NCBI RefSeq assembly: GCF_001043025.1
Contig: NZ_JYLD01000003.1
Location: forward strand, 186,001 to 250,000
Direction of reading: 5' to 3'
Source: Pseudomonas helleri
GTDB taxonomy: Bacteria > Pseudomonadota > Gammaproteobacteria > Pseudomonadales > Pseudomonadaceae
Length of the DNA: 64,000 nt
Positions 1 through 9,235 of this stretch are shown here, in pieces. Below the pieces are notes generated by a model. The model saw only the letters and a list, made by a program, of their open reading frames with translations, had not been told where the DNA came from and ran no database searches. A program made the position numbers and the translations under genes. Within the stretch, counting starts at the first letter, position 1, and each line of letters opens with the position of its first letter.

Positions 1-266
1 CACAAGCCTTGCTCACCCACCCACACTTCAGTGCCGAGCTTTGCCGCCTGCAAACCGGCCCGCAGTTGGCTGGCTGCACGCTCGTGCGGCACTACAACTA
101 CTCGCGGCTTGTGTTCGAGACACAAGGCCAGTAGCTCCGGGATACGGCTAAAACCGCTCAGACCAAAGACCTGATAGCGGTCAGGGTGACGCGCAATAAC
201 ATCCAGGGTGCTCAGGCCAATCGAGCCTGTAGCCCCCAGCACCGTAATCTGTTGAGGTCGACTCAT
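1..266 (-). CDS. dxr: 1-deoxy-D-xylulose 5-phosphate reductoisomerase, N-terminal part
   Basis: Only the first 88 codons are present; the gene runs off the left edge. The product begins [17 protein letters not shown], the NADPH-binding GxTGSIG loop of DXR/IspC, which converts DXP to MEP in the cytoplasmic non-mevalonate isoprenoid pathway. The start ATG overlaps the cdsA stop by four bases (ATGA), so it is translationally coupled as the last visible member of the pyrH-frr-uppS-cdsA-dxr operon. It supplies isoprenoid precursors for the uppS product two genes upstream. Truncation is due to the window boundary, not mutation. Confidence 0.93.
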   Translation of the reverse strand, partial: MSRPQQITVLGATGSIGLSTLDVIARHPDRYQVFGLSGFSRIPELLALCLEHKPRVVVVPHERAASQLRAGLQAAKLGTEVWVGEQGL

Positions 267-1069
267 GATCCGGCAATCCAAAGCAGTACAGCAAACAACG
301 GAACCGCCGCCGTCAGACTGTCGATACGGTCCAGCACCCCGCCGTGACCAGGCAGCAGGTTACTGCTGTCCTTGATACCGGCCTGACGCTTGAACATGCT
401 TTCGGTGAGGTCGCCCACCACAGACACCAGCACAATCATCGCTGCACCCAACAGTGCTGCGATGATTTCGCCAACGCTCCAGCCACGCACCAGACCGACA
501 GCAGCCGTGATCACCAGACTGAGGATCAAACCGCCATACACGCCTTCCCAGCTCTTGCCCGGGCTGACTTTAGGGGCCAGCTTGCGTTTCCCGAACTTGC
601 GCCCGGAAAAGTAAGCGCCGATGTCAGCGCCCCACACCAGCACCATGACCGCCATGATCAGCCAGTTGCCCAGCGCCATCGCCTTGATCAGCACCAGCCC
701 TTGCCAGGCCGGCAGCAAAATCAGCAGGCCAATCACCAGCTTGGTCAAGGTTGCCGACCAGCGCTCGGCCGACTCAGGAAACGTCAGCACCAGCCAGGTT
801 GCAGCGCCCCACCACAAAATTGCGGCGCCCAGCACCCAGGGCGCCAGATCCGGGAAAACGTACAAACCAAACAGCAGCAGAGCCACGAGTACTGCAAAAG
901 CCACCCGCGCCAACTGAGCTTCAAAGCCCGCCAGACGCGCCCATTCCCAGGCACCCAAGGTCACGACCAGGCCTATGAACAGCGCAAAGCCAGACCCTTC
1001 GAGCAGGAAAAACCCGCACAAAGCGATGGGCAGCAATATGAGTGCAGTAATGATGCGTTGTTTAAGCAT
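263..1069 (-). CDS. cdsA: Phosphatidate cytidylyltransferase (CDP-diglyceride synthase)
   Basis: 268-residue polytopic inner-membrane enzyme that makes CDP-diacylglycerol from phosphatidate and CTP, the branch point to all bacterial phospholipids. The sequence is almost entirely hydrophobic helices. It carries the family signature near the C-terminus ([16 protein letters not shown], followed by [13 protein letters not shown]), whose acidic residues bind Mg-CTP. Length matches the family. Its ATG overlaps the uppS stop by one base and its stop overlaps the dxr start by four, so it is translated within a tightly coupled operon. The chain opens [17 protein letters not shown], a typical first membrane helix. 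Confidence 0.97.
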   Translation of the reverse strand: MLKQRIITALILLPIALCGFFLLEGSGFALFIGLVVTLGAWEWARLAGFEAQLARVAFAVLVALLLFGLYVFPDLAPWVLGAAILWWGAATWLVLTFPESAERWSATLTKLVIGLLILLPAWQGLVLIKAMALGNWLIMAVMVLVWGADIGAYFSGRKFGKRKLAPKVSPGKSWEGVYGGLILSLVITAAVGLVRGWSVGEIIAALLGAAMIVLVSVVGDLTESMFKRQAGIKDSSNLLPGHGGVLDRIDSLTAAVPLFAVLLWIAGS

Positions 1070-1824
1070 TAAACCCGGGCTCCAGCTTCAACCTGCTCAC
1101 TCGTTTTACCGAAGCGACGCTGGCGAGAAGCGAAATCAGCCAGCGCATTGCGCATGGCTTCGTGTTTGAAGTCCGGCCAGAACAGGTCGGAGAAGTACAG
1201 TTCGGCATACGCCAACTGCCACAGCAGGAAATTGCTGATGCGGTGCTCGCCGCCTGTGCGGATGCACAGGTCAGGCAAAGGCAGATCGCCAGTCACCAGA
1301 CAGTTTTGCAACAGGCCCGGGGTGATGTCTTCAGGCTGCAGATGCCCCGCCTGAACTTCACGCGCCAGGCGCTGTGCGGCCTGTGCAATGTCCCACTGGC
1401 CGCCGTAGTTAGCGGCAACCTGCAGTACAAAGCGATCAGGCCCTGCCGTCATCTGCTCCGCCTCACGCATCGCCGCCTGTAATTCAGGGTGGAAGCGCGA
1501 ACGGTCGCCGATGATCCGCAAGCTGATGTTGTTGTCGTTGAGGCGCCGGGCCTCACGCCGTAGCGCCTTGAAGAACAAGTCCATCAAGGCGCTGACCTCA
1601 GCGGCGGGGCGCTGCCAGTTTTCACTGGAGAACGCGAACAAGGTGAGCACCTCGACCTTGGCCTCGACGCACACCTCAATCACTGCGCGAACTGCATCCA
1701 CTCCCGCTTTATGCCCGGCAACACCTGGCAGAAAGCGTTTTTTCGCCCAGCGATTATTACCATCCATGATGATCGCGACGTGGCGCGGCACCGATGATGG
1801 CTCTGTCTGCTTGGTCTTTTCCAT
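1069..1824 (-). CDS. uppS: Undecaprenyl diphosphate synthase (cis-isoprenyl transferase)
   Basis: 251 residues. Adds isopentenyl units in cis to farnesyl diphosphate to make the C55 carrier lipid for peptidoglycan and O-antigen. Family hallmarks are visible: the HVAIIMDGNNRWAKKR motif near residue 15 with the catalytic Asp and the phosphate-binding loop, the GHKAGVDAVR segment, FSSENWQRP, and the C-terminal RTGGEHRISNFLLWQ/ELYFSDLFWPDF block. It is soluble and has no signal peptide. It sits between frr and cdsA in the operon; the 15-base gap to frr suggests co-transcription. Substrate comes from the DXP pathway started by dxr in the same operon. Confidence 0.97.
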   Translation of the reverse strand: MEKTKQTEPSSVPRHVAIIMDGNNRWAKKRFLPGVAGHKAGVDAVRAVIEVCVEAKVEVLTLFAFSSENWQRPAAEVSALMDLFFKALRREARRLNDNNISLRIIGDRSRFHPELQAAMREAEQMTAGPDRFVLQVAANYGGQWDIAQAAQRLAREVQAGHLQPEDITPGLLQNCLVTGDLPLPDLCIRTGGEHRISNFLLWQLAYAELYFSDLFWPDFKHEAMRNALADFASRQRRFGKTSEQVEAGARV

Positions 1825-1839
1825 AAAACGCCCAGACCC

Positions 1840-2397
1840 TTATACGGCCATCAGGTCCGCTTCTTTCGCCTTGGTAGCCGCATCAATGTCTGCCTCGGCC
1901 TTGTCGGTCAGCTTCTGAATATCAGCAGCGGCGCGACGCTCTTCGTCTTCGCTGATTTCTTTGTCTTTAACCAGTTTTTTCAGGTCGCTCAACGCATCGC
2001 GACGGATGTTGCGAACAGCAACACGCGCGTCTTCAGCGGCGCTACGAGCTTGCTTGGTGAAACCTTTACGGGTTTCTTCAGTCAAGGCCGGCATGGAGAT
2101 CAGCAGCAGCTCACCCAGGTTGGTCGGGTTGAGGTTCAGGCCAGCGCTCTGGATAGCCTTGTCGACCGCGGCCAGCATGTTGCGCTCAAACGCCACAACT
2201 TGCAGGGTACGCGAGTCTTTTACCGTTACGTTGGCAACGCTGCTCAACGGGGTATCGGCGCCGTAGTAAGGCACCATCACGCTGCCCAGGATGCTTGGGT
2301 GCGCTTTGCCGGTGCGGATCTGGCCAAAAGCATGGGCCAAGGATTCCAGCGACTTCTGCATGCGCGTTTGAGCGTCTTTTTTGATTTCATTGATCAT
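1840..2397 (-). CDS. frr: Ribosome recycling factor
   Basis: 185 residues, the exact family length. RRF works with EF-G to split post-termination ribosomes. The protein opens [18 protein letters not shown], is highly charged and helical, and contains the conserved [10 protein letters not shown] segment and the C-terminal hinge region ([17 protein letters not shown]). A good Shine-Dalgarno (GAGGAAG) lies eight bases before the ATG, inside the end of pyrH, with which it overlaps by four bases. The order pyrH-frr-uppS-cdsA-dxr is the usual gammaproteobacterial arrangement. Confidence 0.98.
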   Translation of the reverse strand: MINEIKKDAQTRMQKSLESLAHAFGQIRTGKAHPSILGSVMVPYYGADTPLSSVANVTVKDSRTLQVVAFERNMLAAVDKAIQSAGLNLNPTNLGELLLISMPALTEETRKGFTKQARSAAEDARVAVRNIRRDALSDLKKLVKDKEISEDEERRAAADIQKLTDKAEADIDAATKAKEADLMAV

Positions 2398-3137
2398 TGT
2401 TGAACTTCCTCGATCAGAGTCCCTTCAGCGCCGCCATGGACAATATTCAGCAAGGCGCCGGGCTTGTTCATATTAAATACACGCAATGGCATTTTATGGT
2501 CACGGCACAGACAAATGGCCGTAAGGTCCATAACACCCAGTTTGCGATCCAGTACTTCATCGTAAGTCAGATGATCGAACTTCTCGGCATGCGGGTCTTT
2601 AAATGGATCTGCGGTGTACACGCCGTCAACCTTGGTTGCTTTAAGCACCACGTCAGCGTCGATTTCAATAGCACGCAAGCAAGCAGCAGAATCCGTTGTA
2701 AAGAACGGATTACCGGTGCCTGCAGCGAAAATCACCACATCTTTAGCGTTCAAATGACGCATTGCCTTGCGACGATCGTAATGATCAGTCACACCAACCA
2801 TCGAAATAGCCGACATTACGATGGCAGAGATATTCGCACGTTCCAGCGCATCGCGCATGGCCAAGGCGTTCATCACGGTTGCCAGCATGCCCATATGGTC
2901 GCCAGTCACTCGATCCATACCGGCCGCGCTCAGGGCAGCACCGCGGAACAGGTTGCCACCACCGATCACCAAACCTACCTGGACGCCGATGCCGACCAGT
3001 TGGCCCACTTCCAGCGCCATGCGGTCGAGTACTTTGGGATCGATCCCGAACTCTTCAGAGCCCATCAGGGCTTCACCGCTTAGCTTGAGTAGGATGCGTT
3101 TATAGCGAGTTTGATAACCAGCGCCCTGCTGAGCCAT
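2394..3137 (-). CDS. pyrH: UMP kinase
   Basis: 247 residues from the ATG at 3137, chosen because GGAGAG precedes it and because homologues begin near [20 protein letters not shown]. An upstream in-frame start at 3182 would add 15 unconserved residues. Bacterial UMP kinase belongs to the amino-acid kinase fold and makes UDP for nucleotide and cell-wall precursor pools. Motifs are the N-terminal [11 protein letters not shown], the glycine-rich GVVIGGGN-type loop ([13 protein letters not shown]) and the ATP-site segment [15 protein letters not shown]. It is the first gene of the frr-uppS-cdsA-dxr operon, and a hairpin terminator upstream separates it from tsf. Confidence 0.97.
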   Translation of the reverse strand: MAQQGAGYQTRYKRILLKLSGEALMGSEEFGIDPKVLDRMALEVGQLVGIGVQVGLVIGGGNLFRGAALSAAGMDRVTGDHMGMLATVMNALAMRDALERANISAIVMSAISMVGVTDHYDRRKAMRHLNAKDVVIFAAGTGNPFFTTDSAACLRAIEIDADVVLKATKVDGVYTADPFKDPHAEKFDHLTYDEVLDRKLGVMDLTAICLCRDHKMPLRVFNMNKPGALLNIVHGGAEGTLIEEVQQ

Positions 3138-3285
3138 TGCGAATCTCTCCTGCCGCGTTTTAAAAAATCTGTGCGAGGCCACTTTCAGCCCGCGCTTACT
3201 CTAGCGTGGCGCTGCACAGCAGCACCATCGGAACACGACTTATGCAATCGGTTCCGCAAGAAAAGGGAAAACCCTCTCCCATTTG

Positions 3286-3319
3286 AAAAGAGGCTGCGCG
3301 CGTGAGCGGGCAGCCTCTT
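3286..3319 (-). terminator. Rho-independent terminator after tsf
   Basis: On the minus strand AAGAGGCTGC and GCAGCCTCTT form a perfect ten-base-pair stem around a 12-base loop. A short T run follows. The hairpin begins 24 bases past the tsf stop codon and probably ends the rpsB-tsf transcript before pyrH. Confidence 0.85.
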
Positions 3320-3342
3320 CGGGTCGACAGTGTAAAACTGTC

Positions 3343-4206
3343 TTATTGCTTGGCTGCAGCCAGCTGAGCAGCAACTTCTTCAGCGAAGTTGTCGACTGGC
3401 TTCTCGATGCCTTCGCCTACTTTGAAGTAAGTGAAGGAAACGATTTCAGCGCCGGCTTTCTTGGCCAGCTCGCCAACTTTGATCTCTGGGTTCTTAACGA
3501 AAGCTTGCTCAACCAGGCTAGCTTCGGCCAGGAACTTGCTGATGCGGCCTTTGATCATGTTTTCAACGATGTTTTCTGGCTTGCCGGCAATCTTGTCAGC
3601 ATTGAGGCTCAGGAACACCGCTTTTTCACGCTCGATCGCGTCTTCAGAAACTTCCGAAGGCAGCAGGAACTCTGGGTTGCTTGCAGCAACGTGCATAGCG
3701 ATGTCTTTGGCCAGCTCAACGTTGCCGCCTTTCAGAACAACCGCTACACCGATTTTGTTGCCGTGCAGGTAACCACCGACAACATCACCCTCAACGCGAA
3801 CCAGGCGACGGATGTTAACGTTTTCGCCAACTTTGCCGACCAGTACCAGGCGATCAGCTTCTTGAGCTTCGATCAGAGGCTCAACAGTCGTCAGCTTGTC
3901 AGCGAATGCTTTTTCAACGCTGGCAGCAACGAATGCTTTGAAGTCGTCCTGCAGGGCCAGGAAGTCAGTCTGCGAGTTCACTTCCAGCAGAACTGCGGAT
4001 TTACCGTCTTCCTTCAGAGCGATTGCACCTTCAGCAGCAACGTTGCCTGCTTTTTTGGCAGCCTTGATGGCGCCGGAAGCACGCATGTCGTCGATGGCTT
4101 TTTCGATGTCGCCGCCAGCCTTGGTCAAGGCTTTCTTGCAATCCATCATGCCTTCGCCAGTACGCTCACGCAGTTCTTTAACCAACGCTGCAGTAATCTC
4201 TGCCAT
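3343..4206 (-). CDS. tsf: Elongation factor Ts
   Basis: 287 residues from the ATG at 4206, preceded by AAGAGGAA; homologues start MAEITAALVKELRERTG. EF-Ts is the nucleotide exchange factor that recycles EF-Tu. Visible are the N-terminal UBA-like domain with the ERTGEGMMDCKKAL motif, the core dimer-like subdomains (EVNSQTDFLALQDDF) and the C-terminal coiled-coil region. It lies downstream of rpsB in the classical rpsB-tsf operon, but a strong hairpin (4356-4380) sits in the 205-base gap. Its expression therefore depends on read-through or a separate start. Composition matches that of a highly expressed gene. Confidence 0.98.
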   Translation of the reverse strand: MAEITAALVKELRERTGEGMMDCKKALTKAGGDIEKAIDDMRASGAIKAAKKAGNVAAEGAIALKEDGKSAVLLEVNSQTDFLALQDDFKAFVAASVEKAFADKLTTVEPLIEAQEADRLVLVGKVGENVNIRRLVRVEGDVVGGYLHGNKIGVAVVLKGGNVELAKDIAMHVAASNPEFLLPSEVSEDAIEREKAVFLSLNADKIAGKPENIVENMIKGRISKFLAEASLVEQAFVKNPEIKVGELAKKAGAEIVSFTYFKVGEGIEKPVDNFAEEVAAQLAAAKQ

Positions 4207-4355
4207 TTCAAAATTCCTCTTGGATAGGTTTTCAACCATTCCACCCGACCGAACGGGCGTTCAATTCGTATGAAGCCTGCCTCGAGGCTCCCAGCCAGCC
4301 GCATTCTGATACAGCAATGACGAGAGCATGTCCAATAAATGGATTTCGAGGTGGC

Positions 4356-4380
4356 AAAAAGGGGGCCAAGCCCCCTTTTT
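4356..4380 (-). terminator. Hairpin between rpsB and tsf (terminator or attenuator)
   Basis: A near-symmetric stem of five G and five C, with flanking A5 and T5 runs, gives a textbook intrinsic terminator readable on either strand. It lies inside the rpsB-tsf operon, 32 bases beyond the rpsB stop and 150 bases before tsf. It would lower tsf relative to rpsB, as known for the E. coli operon's partial terminator. Efficiency cannot be judged from sequence. Confidence 0.85.
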
Positions 4381-4411
4381 GCGCACTGAGTAAACGCTAG
4401 GCGTTAGTTAC

Positions 4412-5155
4412 TCAGCCTTCAACTACCGCTGCAGCTGGAGCTTCTTCGACGAAAACGTCGGTGCCGCCAGCAACGTGGTTGCGACCACGGATAACAGCAT
4501 CAGCCATCGCACCCATGTACAGCTGGATAGCGCGGATTGCGTCATCGTTGCCCGGGATGATGTAGTCAACGCCTTCTGGGCTGCTGTTGGTATCGACAAC
4601 GCCGATTACCGGAATGCCCAACTTGTTAGCTTCGGTGATCGCGATGCGCTCGTGGTCAACGTCGATAACGAACAGTGCGTCTGGCAGACCGCCCATGTCC
4701 TTGATACCACCCAGGCTACGATCCAGCTTTTCCAGATCGCGAGTGCGCATCAGCGCCTCTTTCTTGGTCAGCTTGGCGAAAGTACCGTCTTCTGCTTGAA
4801 CTTCAAGGTCACGCAGACGCTTGATGGAAGCACGGATGGTTTTGAAGTTGGTGAGCATGCCGCCCAACCAGCGGTGATCGACGTACGGCGAGCCGCAACG
4901 TGCTGCTTCTTCAGCAACGATCTTGCCAGCGGAACGCTTGGTGCCGACGAACAGAATCTTGTTTTTGCCCTGGGCCAGACGCTCTACGAAAGTCAGAGCT
5001 TCGTTGAACATTGGCAGGGTTTTTTCAAGGTTGATGATGTGGATCTTGTTACGCGCGCCAAAGATGTATTTACCCATCTTCGGGTTCCAGTAACGGGTTT
5101 GGTGACCGAAGTGCACACCGGCCTTCAGCATATCGCGCATGTTGACTTGGGACAT
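4412..5155 (-). CDS. rpsB: 30S ribosomal protein S2
   Basis: 247 residues, normal S2 length. It begins [20 protein letters not shown] and carries the S2 signatures [20 protein letters not shown] and the later PIGVVDTN-type segment ([20 protein letters not shown]). S2 assembles late onto the back of the small subunit and is needed for S1 binding. It is the first gene of rpsB-tsf on the minus strand, divergent from map across a 535-base gap. The acidic tail [11 protein letters not shown] is typical of Pseudomonas S2. The leader probably mediates feedback by S2 (see separate entry). Confidence 0.99.
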   Translation of the reverse strand: MSQVNMRDMLKAGVHFGHQTRYWNPKMGKYIFGARNKIHIINLEKTLPMFNEALTFVERLAQGKNKILFVGTKRSAGKIVAEEAARCGSPYVDHRWLGGMLTNFKTIRASIKRLRDLEVQAEDGTFAKLTKKEALMRTRDLEKLDRSLGGIKDMGGLPDALFVIDVDHERIAITEANKLGIPVIGVVDTNSSPEGVDYIIPGNDDAIRAIQLYMGAMADAVIRGRNHVAGGTDVFVEEAPAAAVVEG

Positions 5156-5267
5156 GGTAGTTCCTTAATAAGTCGGGTTAGGCCTCCACGTATCCCAACG
5201 ACCAACCAGCAGCTTCGAGCTGAAGGCACCCAGGTCATCGTGTCGATACGTGTGTGGGTTTGTGCTC

Positions 5268-5284
5268 TGCGGGCTATACCCGCA
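5268..5284 (-). promoter_or_regulatory. rpsB 5' leader hairpin, possible S2 autoregulatory element
   Basis: The minus strand reads TGCGGG-TATAG-CCCGCA, a perfect six-base-pair stem with a five-base loop, about 115 bases before the rpsB start and just downstream of the candidate promoter. In gammaproteobacteria the rpsB leader is known to be structured and bound by S2 to repress rpsB-tsf translation. The match to that RNA element here is inferred from position and the presence of a stem only. Confidence 0.4.
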
Positions 5285-5293
5285 AAGCGGCGC

Positions 5294-5324
5294 ATTTTAT
5301 ATCACAAGACACCTAAAAAACGAA
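5294..5324 (-). promoter_or_regulatory. Candidate rpsB promoter
   Basis: On the minus strand a good -10-like TATAAA is preceded at 17 bases by TTCGTT, a weak -35 match. It is placed so that the transcript would start about 130 bases before rpsB and include the leader hairpin. The -10 is persuasive and the -35 is not. Confidence 0.35.
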
Positions 5325-5376
5325 GCGCGAATTCAGACTTTATTGCTAAGCCGTTGTCGCACAAGGATTTGCGCCC

Positions 5377-5410
5377 TGTAGGAGCGAGCTTGCCTCGCGA
5401 TCTTTTGATC
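5377..5410. repeat. Solo REP arm, class 1
   Basis: One arm only of the class 1 palindrome (TGTAGGAGCGAGCTTGC followed by CTCGCGATCTTTTGATC). The expected inverted partner is missing; a vague CCCCTACA some 45 bases further may be a decayed remnant. It lies between the divergent rpsB and map genes, unlike the other elements, which sit mostly at gene 3' ends. Confidence 0.75.
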
Positions 5411-5690
5411 GGTGGTGTGCCCTTTAACTGCACAACGGCATTTCACCGATTTAGCCCCTACAACGAACCAAGCAGATCAAAAACCCTGATCAAAAGCAGC
5501 CCCTTCCTTTTGCTAGAGCCTTGGAATAGGGCCAGAATGCCCCACTCTATTAATAGAAGCGATGGCGCAAGGCTCATGTTTACAGCCGACCGTCTGGTAG
5601 AATCGCGTTTTTATGGCGGTGTGTAGCTGAAATAACTCGTCACACACCCGCAACCCCGTTGATGAGCGCTTACGCGCGAAGAGAGCCTGT

Positions 5691-6473
5691 ATGACCGTCA
5701 CCCTCAAAACTCCCGAGGACATCGCAAAAATGCGTATCGCCGGCAAACTGGCCGCCGACGTACTGGAAATGATCGCTGAACACGTAAAACCCGGCGTCAC
5801 CACCGAAGAGCTGGACCGCATTTGCCATGACTATATCGTCAATGTGCAACAGGCCATCCCTGCGCCGCTCAACTATAAAGGCTTCCCCAAGTCGATCTGC
5901 ACCTCGATCAACCACGTGGTCTGCCACGGCATTCCGGGTGACAAGGCGCTGAAGGAAGGCGACACCCTGAACATCGACGTGACCGTCATCAAAGATGGCT
6001 ACCACGGCGACACCAGCCGCATGTTCCATGTCGGTAAAGTGCCGGTCTGGGCTGAGCGCCTGTCGCAAGTGACCCAGGAATGCATGTACAAGGCCATCGA
6101 ACTGGTCAAGCCTGGCTGCCGCCTGGGCGATATCGGTGAAGTGATTCAGAAGCACGCCGAAAAGAACGGCTTCTCGGTGGTTCGCGAGTTCTGCGGCCAT
6201 GGCATTGGCAAGGTGTTCCACGAAGAGCCGCAAATCCTGCACTACGGCCGCGCGGGCACCGGCATGGAACTCAAGGCGGGCATGACGTTCACCATCGAGC
6301 CGATGATCAACCAGGGCAAAGCCGACACTAAAGTGCTGGGCGATGGCTGGACGGCGATCACCAAGGACCGCAAGCTGTCTGCGCAGTGGGAACACACCCT
6401 GCTGGTGACCGACACCGGTTACGAAATCTTCACCCTGCGCAGCGATGACACCATCCCGCGGGTTTCGGCCTGA
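5691..6473 (+). CDS. map: Type I methionine aminopeptidase
   Basis: 260 residues. Removes the initiator Met from nascent cytosolic proteins. The five metal ligands of the pita-bread fold are all recognisable: Asp96, Asp107, His170, Glu203 and Glu234, with the substrate His79 in VVCHGIPG. It has no N-terminal zinc-finger extension, as expected for type Ia. It is divergent from rpsB, a conserved arrangement, and is followed after 39 bases by glnD on the same strand. Confidence 0.98.
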   Translation: MTVTLKTPEDIAKMRIAGKLAADVLEMIAEHVKPGVTTEELDRICHDYIVNVQQAIPAPLNYKGFPKSICTSINHVVCHGIPGDKALKEGDTLNIDVTVIKDGYHGDTSRMFHVGKVPVWAERLSQVTQECMYKAIELVKPGCRLGDIGEVIQKHAEKNGFSVVREFCGHGIGKVFHEEPQILHYGRAGTGMELKAGMTFTIEPMINQGKADTKVLGDGWTAITKDRKLSAQWEHTLLVTDTGYEIFTLRSDDTIPRVSA

Positions 6474-6512
6474 TAGTAACCCCCACACATCCCACGACAG
6501 GAAAGCCAATCG

Positions 6513-9212
6513 ATGCCGCAGGTGGATCCCGAACTTTTTGACCGCGGCCAGTTCCAGGCCGAATTGGCATTAAAGGCAAGCCCGATTGCCGCTTTCAAAA
6601 AGGCAATCCGCCAGGCACGCGAAGTGCTCGACGAACGCTTTCGCAAAGGCCGCGATATTCGACGATTGATCGAGGACCGCGCCTGGTTCGTCGATAACAT
6701 CCTGCAACAAGCGTGGGACCAGTTCAGCTGGAGCGACCAGGCCGATATCGCCCTGGTCGCGGTGGGCGGTTATGGCCGGGGTGAATTGCACCCCTACTCC
6801 GACATCGACCTGCTGATCCTGCTCGACAACGCAGACCATGAAATCTTCCGCGATTCCATCGAGCGGTTTCTGACCCTGCTGTGGGACATCGGCCTGGAAG
6901 TCGGCCAGAGCGTACGCTCTATCGACGAATGTGCAGAGCAAGCCCGCGCCGACCTGACCGTCATCACCAACCTGATCGAAAGCCGCACCATTGCTGGCCC
7001 CGAGCGCTTGCGTCAACGCATGCTCGAAGTCACCAGCACCGACCACATGTGGCCCAGCAAGGAATTCTTTCTGGCCAAGCGTGCCGAGCAAAAAGCCCGG
7101 CACCACAAGTACAACGACACCGAATACAACCTTGAGCCCAACGTCAAAGGCTCGCCCGGCGGCCTGCGCGACATTCAGACCATCTTGTGGGTAGCCCGTC
7201 GCCAGTACGGGACCCTGAATTTGCGCGCCCTCGCTGGTGAAGGCTTCCTGGTCGAAAGCGAACACGACCTGCTCTCTTCCTCCCAGGAGTTTCTCTGGAA
7301 GGTCCGTTACGCCCTGCACATGCTCGCTGGCCGCGCTGAAGACCGTCTGCTGTTTGACCATCAACGCAGCATCGCCGAGTTGCTCGGCTTTACCGGCGAA
7401 GACACCAAGCAGACCATCGAAAACTTCATGCAGCAGTACTACCGGGTGGTCATGAGCATTGCCCAGCTCAGCGACCTGATCATCCAGCATTTCGAAGAAG
7501 TGATCCTGGCCCCGGAAGACGAAGCGCCACCGACGCCGATCAACTCGCGCTTTCAACTGCACGACGGCTATATCGAAGCCACCAGCAACAACGTATTCAA
7601 GCGCACGCCGTTCGCCATGCTCGAAATCTTCCTGCTGATGGCGCAGCACCCCGACATCAAAGGCGTGCGGGCTGACACCATCCGCTTGCTGCGCGAACAC
7701 CGCTACCTGATCGACGATGATTTTCGCAGCGACATCCGCAACACCAGCCTGTTTATCGAGTTGTTCAAATGCAAAATCGGCATCCATCGCAACCTGCGCC
7801 GGATGAACCGCTACGGCATTCTCGGACGTTACCTGCCGGAATTCGGCTTTATCGTCGGGCAAATGCAGCACGACCTGTTCCACATCTATACGGTCGATGC
7901 GCACACCCTGAACCTGATCAAGCACCTGCGCAAATTGCAGTACACCCAGGTATCGGAGAAATTCCCGCTGGCCAGCAAACTCATGGCCAAACTGCCCAAG
8001 CCTGAGCTGATTTACCTCGCCGGGCTGTACCACGATATCGGCAAAGGCCGCCACGGCGACCACTCGGAGATTGGCGCAGTGGACGCAGAAGCCTTCTGCA
8101 TTCGTCATCACCTGCCCGCCTGGGATACACGGCTGATCGTATGGCTGGTGCAAAACCACCTGGTGATGTCGACCACCGCCCAGCGCAAAGACCTGTCAGA
8201 CCCGCAAGTCATCCATGACTTTGCCCAGACTGTGATCGACGAAACCCACCTCGACTACTTATATGTACTGACCGTGGCCGACATCAACGCCACCAACCCG
8301 ACGCTGTGGAACTCCTGGCGCGCCAGCCTGTTGCGCCAGCTCTACACCGAGACCAAGCGCGCCCTGCGTCGCGGCCTGGAAAACCCGGTCGATCGCGAAG
8401 AGCAAATTCGTCAGACGCAAAGCGCTGCGCTGGACGTGCTGGTGCGCAACGGCAACGATCAGGACGATGTCGAGCAGCTCTGGTCGCAGTTGGGCGATGA
8501 CTACTTCCTGCGCCACACCTCGGCCGATGTGGCCTGGCACACCGAAGCCATCCTGCAGCAACCTGTAGATGGCGGCCCGCTGGTGCTGATCAAGGAAACC
8601 ACCCAGCGCGATTTCGAGGGCGGCACGCAGATCTTCATTTACGCGCCCGACCAGCACGACTTCTTCGCCGTGACCGTGGCGGCCATGGACCAGCTCAACC
8701 TCAACATTCATGACGCGCGCATCATTACCTCCAGCAGCCAGTTCACCCTCGACACCTACATCGTGCTCGACAACGACGGCGATTCGATCGGCAATAACCC
8801 GGAGCGCATCGAAAAAATCCGCAAAGGCCTGACCGAAGCCCTGCGCAACCCGGACGACTACCCGAACATCATCCAGCGCCGGGTACCGCGCCAGCTCAAA
8901 CACTTTGCTTTCCCGCCGCAAGTGACGATCCACAACGACGCCCAGCGCCCGGTCACCGTACTGGAACTCAGCGCCCCGGACCGTCCCGGCCTGCTGGCAC
9001 GCATCGGGATGATCTTCCTGGAGTTCGACCTGTCGCTGCAGAACGCCAAGATCGCCACCTTGGGCGAGCGCGTCGAAGACGTCTTCTTCATTACCGACGA
9101 AAACAATCAGCCATTGTCTGACCCACAACTGTGCATACGTTTGCAGGAAGCCATCGTGGAGCAACTAACGGTCAACAAAGACTCAACCCCAACCTGGCGC
9201 CTGAGCATCTAG
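6513..9212 (+). CDS. glnD: Bifunctional uridylyltransferase / uridylyl-removing enzyme
   Basis: 899 residues. GlnD is the glutamine sensor that uridylylates and de-uridylylates PII (GlnB/GlnK), so controlling glutamine synthetase and NtrBC. Domain order visible: nucleotidyltransferase around residues 85-105 ([19 protein letters not shown]), helical linker, HD hydrolase near 503-520 ([14 protein letters not shown]), then two ACT domains starting near 715 and 812 ([17 protein letters not shown]) that bind glutamine. Length and all catalytic motifs are intact. map, glnD and dapC form a closely spaced plus-strand run, as in other pseudomonads. Confidence 0.98.
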   Translation: MPQVDPELFDRGQFQAELALKASPIAAFKKAIRQAREVLDERFRKGRDIRRLIEDRAWFVDNILQQAWDQFSWSDQADIALVAVGGYGRGELHPYSDIDLLILLDNADHEIFRDSIERFLTLLWDIGLEVGQSVRSIDECAEQARADLTVITNLIESRTIAGPERLRQRMLEVTSTDHMWPSKEFFLAKRAEQKARHHKYNDTEYNLEPNVKGSPGGLRDIQTILWVARRQYGTLNLRALAGEGFLVESEHDLLSSSQEFLWKVRYALHMLAGRAEDRLLFDHQRSIAELLGFTGEDTKQTIENFMQQYYRVVMSIAQLSDLIIQHFEEVILAPEDEAPPTPINSRFQLHDGYIEATSNNVFKRTPFAMLEIFLLMAQHPDIKGVRADTIRLLREHRYLIDDDFRSDIRNTSLFIELFKCKIGIHRNLRRMNRYGILGRYLPEFGFIVGQMQHDLFHIYTVDAHTLNLIKHLRKLQYTQVSEKFPLASKLMAKLPKPELIYLAGLYHDIGKGRHGDHSEIGAVDAEAFCIRHHLPAWDTRLIVWLVQNHLVMSTTAQRKDLSDPQVIHDFAQTVIDETHLDYLYVLTVADINATNPTLWNSWRASLLRQLYTETKRALRRGLENPVDREEQIRQTQSAALDVLVRNGNDQDDVEQLWSQLGDDYFLRHTSADVAWHTEAILQQPVDGGPLVLIKETTQRDFEGGTQIFIYAPDQHDFFAVTVAAMDQLNLNIHDARIITSSSQFTLDTYIVLDNDGDSIGNNPERIEKIRKGLTEALRNPDDYPNIIQRRVPRQLKHFAFPPQVTIHNDAQRPVTVLELSAPDRPGLLARIGMIFLEFDLSLQNAKIATLGERVEDVFFITDENNQPLSDPQLCIRLQEAIVEQLTVNKDSTPTWRLSI

Positions 9213-9235
9213 CCGCCGAGTGAGACCCGCATCCA

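Larger units (their letters stand above)
5156..5690. other. 535-base divergent intergenic region rpsB/map
   Basis: There is no convincing coding sequence here. The left part (about 5156-5290) is the rpsB leader with a short hairpin. A candidate rpsB promoter lies near 5294-5324 and a single REP arm at 5377-5410. The right part should hold the map promoter, but I cannot identify its -10/-35 with confidence. A minus-strand open frame at 5513-5821 overlaps the start of map and lacks any recognisable feature, so I do not call it. Confidence 0.6.

Noticed and set aside
1..266. dxr as a broken gene
   Set aside because: It is cut only by the window edge; the visible frame is intact.
3283..4227. 314-codon plus-strand open frame opposite tsf
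   Set aside because: Shadow of tsf; Phe/Asn-rich reverse reading of a highly biased gene.
5513..5821. Minus-strand 102-codon frame overlapping the map start
   Set aside because: Overlaps conserved map coding sequence on the other strand and has no recognisable product.
6570..8159. 529-codon minus-strand open frame opposite glnD
   Set aside because: Antisense shadow; low-complexity, Val/Gln/Asp-rich translation with no family features.
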